Under the pieces are notes generated by a model. That model saw nothing but the letters and a program-made list of their open reading frames with translations. It ran no database searches and was not told the DNA's origin. Position numbers and translations under genes: made by a program. A stretch of DNA of 64,000 nucleotides from an uncultured Methanoregula sp. (GTDB lineage Archaea > Halobacteriota > Methanomicrobia > Methanomicrobiales > Methanospirillaceae), in NCBI RefSeq assembly GCF_963667735.1, contig NZ_OY763919.1, positions 682,001 through 746,000 of the forward strand, read 5' to 3'. Shown here piece by piece: positions 8,380 to 16,007 of this stretch. How positions within the stretch are numbered: the stretch's first letter is position 1; the number at the start of each line of letters is the position of its first letter.

Positions 8380-9522
8380 TCAGCGTCCGGAATGCACGCG
8401 CCGTGACGGGCCGCCCCGCCGCCCCATATGGGTGATCCCGTGGCGGACAAGCGTGCTGTATTTTGCTGTAAAGGAGCCGATGATCGAAGTCACAATCACC
8501 ATTACCGCGATGGTGGTTCCGACAAGCGGGGTGCCGTAGAGGACCGCAAGGGCGATCGAGAACTCTCCCCTGCCAATGGTATTTGCCCAGATCTCCAGGC
8601 CGGACATGGCTGAACCGTGAATGTAGATTCCTGTCATTACACCGGATAACAGCTTGCTCACAACTGCGAGAATGGAGATGACAGCGATAACAAACCAGTT
8701 CACTCCACCGGAAAAGTCGATGGTGACACCGAAGAAGACAAAGAATACCACAAGGAAAACGTCCTTGAAGGGACGGGCGTGCTGCTCGAACGCATCGGGA
8801 TCCGTGGTTGCAAAAGCTACCCCGAGGGCGATCACCATCATCGTCTCCGGGACGCCGAGGAACATCGAGAACGATGCCGTGATCAGGACCGCAGCAAAGG
8901 TGAAGATGATCGGCAGTTCATCATCCCGGTCAAGGATGGAGACGAGGAACTCCTTCCCGTAATGGGCGAGGGCATAGAGCGCCCCAAGGACGCACAGGAT
9001 CTTCACAAGGAAGATGACCAGGTTCTGATCACCCGCGGATATGAGAGCAAGCACGATAATCAGGATGAGATCCTCAAAGACCATCAGCCAGATGACGGTC
9101 TCCGATTCGCGGAGCATCAGCTTCCGGTTCTCGATGAGCGAGGTGACTGCCATCGCGGTGCTCGATATGTAGAATGCACAGGCAACAATGAGCGATTCCG
9201 TGAGCGAGAACCCGAGCAGGTACGCGGCGGCAAACCCGATGATCATGTTGACATTGAGATCGATTATCCCGCTTGTCAGAACCGCTGATCGGTTTGCCGC
9301 GATCCGTTCAGGCTTGATACCAAGACCCATGAAGAAGAGCAAGAAGAGCAGTCCCATCTCGGAGAAGAACTTGCTGATCTCGTCGGCCTGGACCATCCCG
9401 AGCCCGGCTTTGCCCACGATCACCCCTGCAAGGATATAGAAGGGAATCGCCGGCAGGGAGAGGTATTTTGTCACGAGCGCCAGGATCAGACAGAGGAAGA
9501 GCGCGAGTACTATCCCTTCCAT
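8380..9522 (-). CDS. Cation/proton antiporter, CPA2 (KefB/KhtU-like) membrane subunit
   Basis: 380 residues, almost entirely transmembrane (about 12 helices). It carries CPA2 features: an N-terminal YILAGVIVGKAGLG loop, LLFLLFFMGLGI, and FVFFGVTIDF in the second half. The C-terminus is short and basic, with no TrkA-N domain, unlike KefB/KefC. The regulatory domain is instead the separate protein just upstream, which is the arrangement of the Bacillus KhtT-KhtU K+/H+ antiporter. Start and upstream stop overlap at 9522. Ion specificity (K+ or Na+) is inferred, not seen. Confidence 0.86.
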   Translation of the reverse strand: MEGIVLALFLCLILALVTKYLSLPAIPFYILAGVIVGKAGLGMVQADEISKFFSEMGLLFLLFFMGLGIKPERIAANRSAVLTSGIIDLNVNMIIGFAAAYLLGFSLTESLIVACAFYISSTAMAVTSLIENRKLMLRESETVIWLMVFEDLILIIVLALISAGDQNLVIFLVKILCVLGALYALAHYGKEFLVSILDRDDELPIIFTFAAVLITASFSMFLGVPETMMVIALGVAFATTDPDAFEQHARPFKDVFLVVFFVFFGVTIDFSGGVNWFVIAVISILAVVSKLLSGVMTGIYIHGSAMSGLEIWANTIGRGEFSIALAVLYGTPLVGTTIAVMVIVTSIIGSFTAKYSTLVRHGITHMGRRGGPSRRVHSGR

Positions 9523-10016
9523 TAATCCACCATAATTTCGCGCTCGAATTGCCTGATCTGGTCGCTCTCCCCGATGACCAGCGCCGCATCCCCAATCTCA
9601 AAAACAAAGGACGGGGGCGGGTTGATGATGTTCTTGTCCTGGCGGCAGACCGCGATCACGGTTGCCCCGGTCTTGGCCCGGATCTGGAGATCCTCGATTG
9701 TCTTGCCGGCAATGGTTTTGGGAATATAAAAGGTATGAATAGTGACCCGCAAATCGGCAAGTGCCGAGAAGGCTATCTCCACGCTCTCCTGGTCCGCCTC
9801 GATGATTGCTCCGGTCAGGATGTTCCCCAGTCTCCGTGCTTCAACCGGAGTCATCTCCGCAGCACTTGGCGTGTGGCAGCCTTTCTGGAGGGTGTACATC
9901 TGGATGACACCGGTCTTGGTAAAGAAGATCGCAACCGTATCGCCCTTATCGGTCTCGAATTCGTATTTTGTTCCAATACCAGGAAGATTGAGGGAGCGCA
10001 GAGCCATAGATGACAT
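9522..10016 (-). CDS. KhtT-like regulatory subunit with TrkA-C (RCK-C) domain
   Basis: 164 residues. The second half (about 80-164) is a TrkA-C domain: TIAGKTIEDLQIRAKTGATV, then a VFEIGDAALVIGESDQI segment. The first half (about 1-75) matches the N-terminal domain of KhtT/YhaT proteins. It should gate the antiporter encoded immediately downstream in response to a nucleotide or ion. A TATA-like element at 10031-10041 places transcription near 10010, so the second methionine at 10007 may be the real start, giving an almost leaderless message. Confidence 0.84.
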   Translation of the reverse strand: MSSMALRSLNLPGIGTKYEFETDKGDTVAIFFTKTGVIQMYTLQKGCHTPSAAEMTPVEARRLGNILTGAIIEADQESVEIAFSALADLRVTIHTFYIPKTIAGKTIEDLQIRAKTGATVIAVCRQDKNIINPPPSFVFEIGDAALVIGESDQIRQFEREIMVD

Positions 10017-10302
10017 TAGATCAACGACGTAAAAATATATTATGATTGTGAGAGAGGGTTTACCCCCGGTCTATGGGGGTAAAAAGAAAAGAGGGTTTTT
10101 TGGGTCTTGAGAGGTCGGGAGGGGCGATGCATAAACATCAAACTGGCATCTGACTCTTGAGGGGTTTAATCGTCCTCCCCACCTACTCTGTTAAAACAGG
10201 GAGGGTTTAAACCCGGAGCCGGGCAGGGTGAAAGTGATTCTCCGCTCAAAGCGGGTGCACCCGACAAACAACCATTTAACCCCCGGTGCCTGAATTGGAT
10301 CT
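10017..10302. other. Divergent intergenic region with repeated GGGTTTA motif and palindromes
   Basis: 286 bp between the antiporter regulator and the CARF-like gene. It holds a TATA-like element for the minus strand (10031-10041), the hairpin at 10059-10083, CTGTTAAAACAG (10188-10199), and the perfect palindrome GGGTTTAAACCC (10203-10214). The core GGGTTTA occurs three times on the plus strand (near 10057, 10162 and 10203), and TTTAACCCCC appears near 10274. No ORF or structured RNA family was recognised. Confidence 0.55.
10059..10083. promoter_or_regulatory. Perfect 9-bp stem hairpin upstream of khtT-like gene
   Basis: TTTACCCCC, a seven-base loop, then GGGGGTAAA. On the minus strand it lies 43 bp upstream of the khtT-like start, beyond the TATA-like element, so it is a candidate operator rather than a leader structure. 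On the plus strand it is followed by A-rich, not T-rich, DNA, which argues against a terminator. Confidence 0.4.
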
Positions 10303-11181
10303 ATGGATCGGAGAGCGCACGTCCATATCATCAGCGCCGGTGAGAAGATCGCGATTGCGTACCCGGCCATGTTCCGCGAACTCCCGACCATCTCCCGGAC
10401 CATGGTGTTTACCGACAGCAGTGTACATGACGGCTCTTCGGATCCGGTAACGGACAGCCACCGGCTCGCGGTCCGGAACGCGGTCTCGGCAGTGCAGGAG
10501 ATCTCCGCATCGCTCTCGATACCCTTCAGCCAGGAGATGATCTTTCCGCCGGCCTATGGTTCAGTCCGTTCAGCGCTGGCGAAATGCCGGCGGGAGTACC
10601 CGGATGCCCGGTTCACGTTCGATCTCTCGGGCGGGTCGAAAGAACTCTGCCTGGCACTTTTTGCCTTTGCTCCCTGGCTCGGCGGGGAGGTCTATGCATC
10701 CTTTGACGAGAAGACCGCCCGCCGGGTGCCGCTGCCGGACAGATCGATGAGTTCCCTGCTTTCCAGTCCCAATCACCAGACGATCCTCGCAATCCTCCTC
10801 AACCGGCGGGATAAGAAAAAGGAGATGGCCAAGTCAGCGGTCCCGACCGTCCCCATGTCGTGGGTGCCCCGGCAATACCTGTACAGGCAGCTCTTTTCGT
10901 ATTATGTCCCGTCCCGGACCAGAAAGGAAAAACCCGGCGAGCCTTCCAGGCCGGTCGTACAGGATAAGATGGGACGGAAGCCGGCTGCAGAATTATCCCA
11001 TGCCACGTTCTCCGGGTTTGTCCGCACCCTCCGCAATGCCGGGCTCCTTGAGGAAGAATACGCTCCGGAGAGCCGGAAAGAGAAAATGTACCGGATAACC
11101 GATGCCGGGGAGACCGCGTTCCGGTTCTTTTCCAATCCCGCCACCAGTTCGCTGGTCAGGAGCGTGCTGGAGAGTTCCTGA
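10303..11181 (+). CDS. Orphan CARF-like domain protein with C-terminal winged helix
   Basis: 292 residues. The N-terminal domain (about 1-150) is Rossmann-like with FDLSGGSKELCLALFAF; residues 107-113 (DLSGGSK) match the ligand-loop signature of CARF domains such as Csa3 and of HFX_2341-type regulators. The C-terminal half (about 205-280) looks like a winged helix: AELSHATFSGFVRTLRNAGL followed by KEKMYRITDAGETAFRF. It is probably a ligand-sensing transcription factor. No cas gene or intact CRISPR array is in the window, so whether it senses cyclic oligoadenylate or another signal is open. Palindromes upstream suggest autoregulation. Confidence 0.72.
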   Translation: MDRRAHVHIISAGEKIAIAYPAMFRELPTISRTMVFTDSSVHDGSSDPVTDSHRLAVRNAVSAVQEISASLSIPFSQEMIFPPAYGSVRSALAKCRREYPDARFTFDLSGGSKELCLALFAFAPWLGGEVYASFDEKTARRVPLPDRSMSSLLSSPNHQTILAILLNRRDKKKEMAKSAVPTVPMSWVPRQYLYRQLFSYYVPSRTRKEKPGEPSRPVVQDKMGRKPAAELSHATFSGFVRTLRNAGLLEEEYAPESRKEKMYRITDAGETAFRFFSNPATSSLVRSVLESS

Positions 11182-11370
11182 GTGGATATTTTGGATCTCT
11201 TTTTTGTACATTTTTGCTGCACGTTTTCTGCCAAATTTTTCTTTTTCCGGATTTTTTTTTTGGTCAGACCCTGCCTGAAAAATTTCAATCGCGATCATGA
11301 GGTGTTAGTTTGTGAGGCTACAATCGGATAATTATCCTACAATATGTATGTACATGCTACAAAATTTTTG

Positions 11371-11397
11371 ATTCTCCGGCGTAATGGCCCGGAGAAT
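11371..11397. repeat. Inverted repeat, 9-bp stem
   Basis: ATTCTCCGG and CCGGAGAAT separated by nine bases: a perfect stem in otherwise AT-rich DNA. It lacks a following T-run, so it is not an obvious terminator. Confidence 0.5.
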
Positions 11398-11407
11398 GCA
11401 ATCAAGA

Positions 11408-11451
11408 GTCGATTGAAATATTTTGAGCAGGGGGTAAGGGGTCGATTGAAA
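11408..11451. repeat. Two direct copies of GTCGATTGAAA, 33-bp period
   Basis: Copies at 11408-11418 and 11441-11451, each followed by AT-rich sequence (ATATTTT, then ATTTTTT). ATTGAAA endings are common in archaeal CRISPR repeats, but the similarity covers only 11 bp and there are only two copies. Confidence 0.4.
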
Positions 11452-11824
11452 ATTTTTTGGCGCAAGAGCGATCGCGATTTTTTTTTGCGAACCGGATCTT
11501 GATTTTTTTGTAGAATGGGCTTACCGGATATTTGATCCGAATCGGTTCATGATCGAATCATAAGAACTGGCGATCTTGAAATCACTAATGAGAATTCCCC
11601 GTCTCAGGATCTCCCCGGGGCCCGGGTGAGGGGGTACGGCGGTTCGATTTTTTAGTCATTGAAACCGCTGAGGGGGCATCCCACGGGAGCGGCTGCCTTC
11701 ATCGCGAAGGGATGAGGGACATCAGCTCAATTATGATACTTTTTTCACCAACCGGGATGATAAATAATGATAGATCCACGATCGCACTCTAGCGCTCTTT
11801 GATCGTTCACAATCTCTGCAGGAG

Positions 11825-12712
11825 TTGGATACCATCGCCGAAATTCCCAAAGAAGAATATATCCTGAAATGTACTTCGGCCTGTGCCGGGTGCAGCGACT
11901 CCCTCGCTCTCCGGTACGTGCTGAAGGCTGCCGGGCCCGATACGGTCCTTGTCGTTCCCGCGTGCTGTACCAGCGTTATCCAGGGCATCTACCCGAACAC
12001 CGCATTCAATGTACCGGTGTACAACATCGCCTTCGGTGCCGCGGCCGCCTGTGCTTCGGGCATGAGCAATGCCTTCCGCGCTGCCGGAAAACCAACGAAC
12101 GTGATCGTGTATGCAGGGGATGGCGGGACACTCGACATAGGAATCCAGGCCATGTCCGGGGCATTCGAACGGGGCACGGATTTCCTCTATATCTGTTACG
12201 ACAACGAGGCCTACGGCAACACCGGCATGCAGCGGTCCAGCGGAACACCGCTCGGGGCAAAGACAACAACAACCCCGACCGGGAAGACCGATGCCAAGAA
12301 AGACATCGATGCCATCATCGCCGCCCACAACCCCCCGTACCAGGCAACGGCCTGCGCTGCATACCCGCAGGATATTTTCAAGAAAGTCCAGAAAGCCCTC
12401 ACGTTCCGGGGACCGACATTCCTCCATATTCTTGCCCCGTGCCCCCCCGGATGGCGCTATTCAACAGAGAAGAGTGTCGAGATGGGCAAGCTCGCCGTGA
12501 AGACCGGCATGTGGGTACTCTACGAGCGCGAGTACGGGAAACTCACGATCAGTCCGCAGTCAAAAGCAGCGATGAGAAAGCCCCTGCCGCTCGAAGATTA
12601 CCTTTCCCCGCAGGGCCGGTTCAAGGGAATTGACGCAAAGACCGTGGAGATACTCCGCCAGCGCCTGCAGAAGAATCTTGCAAAACTCGCCAAAGAGGAG
12701 GCGGAGCCATGA
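11825..12712 (+). CDS. porB: Pyruvate:ferredoxin oxidoreductase, beta subunit
   Basis: 295 residues. The beta subunit binds thiamine diphosphate: CTSACAGCSDSLALRY near the N-terminus carries cluster cysteines, and YAGDGGTLDIGIQAMSGAFERG is the GDG-type ThDP/Mg site. The frame has no ATG or GTG before the conserved region, so the start is taken as TTG at 11825; the AGGAG just before it is too close to be an ideal ribosome-binding site. First of four overlapping genes, porBAGD, that make acetyl-CoA and CO2 from pyruvate or the reverse during carbon assimilation. A 2-oxoisovalerate enzyme is the main alternative. Confidence 0.88.
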   Translation: MDTIAEIPKEEYILKCTSACAGCSDSLALRYVLKAAGPDTVLVVPACCTSVIQGIYPNTAFNVPVYNIAFGAAAACASGMSNAFRAAGKPTNVIVYAGDGGTLDIGIQAMSGAFERGTDFLYICYDNEAYGNTGMQRSSGTPLGAKTTTTPTGKTDAKKDIDAIIAAHNPPYQATACAAYPQDIFKKVQKALTFRGPTFLHILAPCPPGWRYSTEKSVEMGKLAVKTGMWVLYEREYGKLTISPQSKAAMRKPLPLEDYLSPQGRFKGIDAKTVEILRQRLQKNLAKLAKEEAEP

Positions 12713-13821
12713 AGAAGATCGCAACCGGGAACAAGGCCGTGGCAGAGGCGGTAAAACAGGTTAAGCCCGGCGTTGTTGCCGCCTACCCGATCACCCCCCA
12801 GACCGAGATCGTGGAACAAATAGCAGAGTTCGTCTCCAGCGGGGAACTGAAAAGCAGGTACATCGCAGTCGAGAGCGAGCATTCGGCAATGGCCGCCTGT
12901 ATCGGGGCTTCCATCACCGGGACCCGCACGTTCACGGCAACGAGCTCGCACGGGCTTCTGTACATGCACGAGATGACCAACTGGGCGGTGGGTGCCCGGC
13001 TTCCCATTGTGATGGCAAATGTGAACCGCTCCCTCGGGCCCGGCTGGAACATCTGGGCGGAACACACCGATGCCCTGCAGGAGCGCGACACCGGCTGGCT
13101 CCAGGTCTATGTCAGCTCTGTCCAGGAAGCCTACGATGCAACTCTCATGGCATTCCGCATCGCCGAACACAGCGATGTGCTCCTGCCGGTGATGGTGAAC
13201 CTGGACGGATTTGTCCTCTCCCACATCATGCAGCCCCTTGAGACGGTGGATCTGAAAGACTTCATCCCCCAAACCAACCTCCCCCATGCGATCGATGTCA
13301 AAAATCCCGCGGGGTACGGCGGGCTGACCGGTCCCGATCAGCAGTTCCGGTTCCGCTGGGATATCGAGCGCTCGATCCGGGACTCGGTAAAAGTTATCGA
13401 GGCAACCGAGAAGGAATTCGCAAAAAGGTTTGGCAGGAAATACGGGTTCACCGAGGATTACTGCTGCGATGATGCCGAGGTGATCATCGTTGCGATGGGG
13501 ACGCTCGGGAAGGAAGCCGAAGTTGCAGTCGATCTCCTCCGCAAAGAGGGGATCAAAGCAGGTTCGATGCGCCTGCGCTGGTTCCGGCCGTTCCCAAAAC
13601 TCGATCTCAAGGGAAAAGAGGTCGTGGTCATCGATCGCGACTACTCGTTTGGCAGGGGAGGAATCCTGGCAACCGAGATCATGGCCCAGACAAAGGAAGA
13701 AGTCTTCAGCGTCATCGCCGGTCTCGGCGGGCAGGAAGTCACGTACGACGACATTGCCGGTTTCGTGCGGAGCCGTCGTATCGGGGAAGAGTTCTGGTTC
13801 GGGGTGAACAACCATGTTTGA
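12709..13821 (+). CDS. porA: Pyruvate:ferredoxin oxidoreductase, alpha subunit
   Basis: 370 residues, starting in an ATGA overlap with porB. AAYPITPQTEIVEQIAE near residue 22 is the alpha-subunit signature, and AVESEHSAMAACIGAS follows, with the glutamate that activates the ThDP ring. SSHGLLYMHEMTNWAVG and LGPGWNIWAEHTD are also typical. It pairs with PorB to form the catalytic core; the C-terminal third corresponds to the transketolase-C domain. The downstream porG starts inside its last codons. Confidence 0.92.
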   Translation: MKKIATGNKAVAEAVKQVKPGVVAAYPITPQTEIVEQIAEFVSSGELKSRYIAVESEHSAMAACIGASITGTRTFTATSSHGLLYMHEMTNWAVGARLPIVMANVNRSLGPGWNIWAEHTDALQERDTGWLQVYVSSVQEAYDATLMAFRIAEHSDVLLPVMVNLDGFVLSHIMQPLETVDLKDFIPQTNLPHAIDVKNPAGYGGLTGPDQQFRFRWDIERSIRDSVKVIEATEKEFAKRFGRKYGFTEDYCCDDAEVIIVAMGTLGKEAEVAVDLLRKEGIKAGSMRLRWFRPFPKLDLKGKEVVVIDRDYSFGRGGILATEIMAQTKEEVFSVIAGLGGQEVTYDDIAGFVRSRRIGEEFWFGVNNHV

Positions 13822-14341
13822 GATCCGCATCCACTCCCGGGGCGGGCAAGGGGGCGTTACCGCTGCCCGGCTTCTCGCCCTTGCTGCAATCCATGACGGC
13901 AAGTATGCCACCGCGTGCCCGTTCTACGGGGCAGAGCGCCGGGGTGCCCCGATCGTCTCGTTTGTCCGGATCGATGACAAACCCATCAAGATCTACAGCC
14001 AGATCAAGAAGCCGGATATGGTCATTGTCCTGGACGCAAGCGTCATGGACGTGGTCGATGTCCTCCAGGGCCTGAAAAAAGGCGGAAGCGTTCTCATCAA
14101 CAGCGCCCATGCCCGGGAGTTTGCCGGGTTCAGATCCGGCCATGTCGATCTCACGGGCATCGCCCTCAAGGAGACCCTTGTTGTTGCAGGAAGCCCGATC
14201 CTGAACACGCCGGTCCTCGGTGCCCTTGCAAAGATGGAGATCGTCTCGGCAGAGTCGGCAAAAACCGCGATCCGCGAGATGTTTTCCGATGAGCGCAATG
14301 TCAAGGCAGCAGAAGCTGCGTACAAGGAGATGAGCATATGA
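13814..14341 (+). CDS. porG: Pyruvate:ferredoxin oxidoreductase, gamma subunit
   Basis: 175 residues. IRIHSRGGQGGVTAARLLA at the start is the hallmark of the gamma (POR catalytic domain) subunit, followed by ATACPFYGAERRGAPIVSFVRI. It overlaps porA by 8 bp and porD by 4 bp. It completes the complex architecture; in the fused bacterial enzyme this is an internal domain. Confidence 0.93.
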   Translation: MFEIRIHSRGGQGGVTAARLLALAAIHDGKYATACPFYGAERRGAPIVSFVRIDDKPIKIYSQIKKPDMVIVLDASVMDVVDVLQGLKKGGSVLINSAHAREFAGFRSGHVDLTGIALKETLVVAGSPILNTPVLGALAKMEIVSAESAKTAIREMFSDERNVKAAEAAYKEMSI

Positions 14342-14595
14342 GCAGCACACAGCGGGAACGACTGGCGATCAGCCGGCCGACAGAAGGCGCCGCAGGAAAG
14401 ACCGGAACCTGGCGGGTATTCCGGCCTGTCGTGGACAAGGAAAAATGCAATGCCTGCGGGCTCTGCCAGACCTACTGCCCTGACGGGACAATCGACGAGG
14501 ATCTCAATATCGATCTGGCATTCTGCAAAGGCTGCGGTATCTGCGCCAACGAATGCCCGAAAAAAGCGATCACGATGATCCGCGAAGAGAAATAA
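14338..14595 (+). CDS. porD: Pyruvate:ferredoxin oxidoreductase, delta (ferredoxin) subunit
   Basis: 85 residues with two 4Fe-4S motifs: CNACGLCQTYCP and CKGCGICANECP. It relays electrons from the ThDP-bound intermediate to an external ferredoxin. The order B-A-G-D, with all four genes overlapping, guarantees co-expression. The N-terminal 30 residues are polar and probably dock onto the core. A terminator-like hairpin follows. Confidence 0.93.
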   Translation: MSSTQRERLAISRPTEGAAGKTGTWRVFRPVVDKEKCNACGLCQTYCPDGTIDEDLNIDLAFCKGCGICANECPKKAITMIREEK

Positions 14596-14618
14596 CATCT
14601 GGTATCAGAATTTCATAT

Positions 14619-14648
14619 TGTGTGAAAAATATTTCACAACCTTTTTTT
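14619..14648 (+). terminator. Terminator after porBAGD
   Basis: TGTGAAA, a four-base loop, TTTCACA, then CC-poor spacing and seven T's at 14642-14648. It lies 24 bp after the porD stop. Confidence 0.6.
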
Positions 14649-14683
14649 ATAACATATTTTAATATCTCCACAAAGATGATCCG

Positions 14684-15409
14684 ATGAACCGAACGTATTT
14701 TGGCGATACCCGGGACCTTTTCAAGTTCGATCTCGTGCGCCACATCATGAAAGCCGTCCCGGCCTTTGAAAGCTTTACTTTTGTTCCCATGCTGACCGGA
14801 ACGGCCGGGGGATCGGTCGGGAAAAGAGGACTTAAAAAAGACCTGGCAAAAGCCAAGAAGGCCGGAAAAGCCGGAAGCCAGAACCAGGATCTCGTTGACC
14901 GGATGGAGTGCCTGCAGGAGCTGGGGGATGATCTCGATTATTTCCAGCAGATCGAGGATTATTTCCGGAGGGAGCGCATTTCCGCCCAGATCTTTTCCGA
15001 ACAGGAGTTTTCCCATCAGGAACGCAGCCGGTATTTCGAGCGGATCCTCCCCCGCCTCCCGCGTAAGGCTCTTATCGTTCTCGATCCCGACACGGGGCTC
15101 GAGGAGGACAAACCCACGGAAAAAAATCTGTTATTTTCCGAGGTAAAGCGTATCGCCGACCGGATGGACGCCCGATCAGCGCTGCTGATCTACCAGCACT
15201 TCCCCCGGACAAAACAGGACATCTACGTGCAGAACCGCTGTTCCCGGCTGAGCGATCTCACCGGGACAGAGCCCCTGACGATCGCAGACAACGAGGCGCT
15301 CTTCTTCCTGCTGGTGAAAAACCCGCAGCTCAGGGCAGCTATGGAAGAGGTTCTGGAGCGATACGCCAACAGCTACCCGGCCCTCACTTCCTGGACCAGC
15401 GCTTCCTGA
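14684..15409 (+). CDS. Uncharacterised protein, possible methyltransferase-like fold
   Basis: 241 residues, soluble, no signal peptide. It opens with NRTYFGDTRDLFKFDLV, has a basic helical stretch (GLKKDLAKAKKAGKAG, about 49-65), and in the middle a hydrophobic strand ending in LDPDTGLEEDKP, then LLIYQHFPRTKQDIYVQ. The LDPDTG segment sits where RlmJ/TcmP-type methyltransferases have their catalytic DPP loop, but I cannot see a convincing SAM-binding glycine motif. A TATA-like element lies at about 14648-14665. Function is unassigned. Confidence 0.6.
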   Translation: MNRTYFGDTRDLFKFDLVRHIMKAVPAFESFTFVPMLTGTAGGSVGKRGLKKDLAKAKKAGKAGSQNQDLVDRMECLQELGDDLDYFQQIEDYFRRERISAQIFSEQEFSHQERSRYFERILPRLPRKALIVLDPDTGLEEDKPTEKNLLFSEVKRIADRMDARSALLIYQHFPRTKQDIYVQNRCSRLSDLTGTEPLTIADNEALFFLLVKNPQLRAAMEEVLERYANSYPALTSWTSAS

Positions 15410-15417
15410 CCGGATGA

Positions 15418-15783
15418 CTACTCTGTGTTCAGGGGATCTTTGGCGATATATTCCAGATCGAATTTATAGAAATGCGTGAAACTGCAGTTTCTGCACCGCA
15501 CGGTCAGGTGACGGGAGCTGACAACGATATCGTGGGGGCCGTTCACCCGACAGTTCCTGCAGACCGCCTCCTGCACCAGTTCCCAGACCGGGTATTTCCC
15601 GATCTTCGTCAGAGTCCCTGCGGTATCCACATCCTCGGCCCGTGGTATGAAGACCCGGGTTGCCCCGCAGGCTTCGCACGCAACCTGGGCCTGGTACGGC
15701 ACGGCCTTGATTATCTGGTCTGCATTTTTTTTGCAGTGGTAGCAGTCCGTGCGGTACCGGGTAAAGATGAACCTGTCGCTCAT
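15418..15783 (-). CDS. Multi-zinc-ribbon protein, function unknown
   Basis: 121 residues. Four CxxC pairs are spaced as two zinc ribbons: CYHC and CEAC in the first half (about 14-40), CRNC and CRNC in the second (about 74-101). No DNA-binding helix or enzyme domain is evident. It converges on the unknown gene at 14684 with only 8 bp between them. An inverted repeat ATTCCG-g-CGGAAT lies upstream at 15844-15856. A nucleic-acid or metal-carrier role is possible but not shown. Confidence 0.7.
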   Translation of the reverse strand: MSDRFIFTRYRTDCYHCKKNADQIIKAVPYQAQVACEACGATRVFIPRAEDVDTAGTLTKIGKYPVWELVQEAVCRNCRVNGPHDIVVSSRHLTVRCRNCSFTHFYKFDLEYIAKDPLNTE

Positions 15784-15973
15784 GAAAGATACTGGATGCG
15801 TCCGTACACATTAAACTGATGCAGCTGGCGCCAGAAAACGCCAATTCCGGCGGAATAATACGCAGTGCAAAAATATTCCCCGGTGACTCCGGATAAGGCA
15901 GGTTTTCGCGTGATCACCATAATCCTCCAATATTTGGCGCCCTGCTGCAAAAATACCGGCAAAGATAGCAGTA

Positions 15974-15986
15974 AATTTAATTATAC
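15974..15986 (+). promoter_or_regulatory. TATA box of cupredoxin-like lipoprotein gene
   Basis: AATTTAATTATA-type element centred about 29 bp before the ATG at 16008, so the transcript would begin within a few bases of the start codon (nearly leaderless). Confidence 0.5.
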
Positions 15987-16007
15987 GACGAATACAACCT
16001 ACAGTAC

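Larger units (their letters stand above)
11182..11824. other. AT-rich non-coding region with inverted and direct repeats
   Basis: 643 bp with no credible ORF. Several T-runs (11199-11205, 11251-11260) lie close after the CARF-like gene. Other elements are the palindrome GGATAATTATCC, the 9-bp stem hairpin at 11371-11397, GTCGATTGAAA twice 33 bp apart (11408 and 11441), its partial inverse near 11285, AATCGCGATC (about 11288) with its exact reverse complement at about 11469, and GCGGTT/AACCGC arms at 11639-11668. A TATA-like GATAAATAATGATA (about 11758-11772) probably serves the por genes. Confidence 0.6.

Noticed and set aside
11408-11451. CRISPR array
   Set aside because: Only two 11-bp copies; repeat units of 24-37 bp with uniform spacers are absent.
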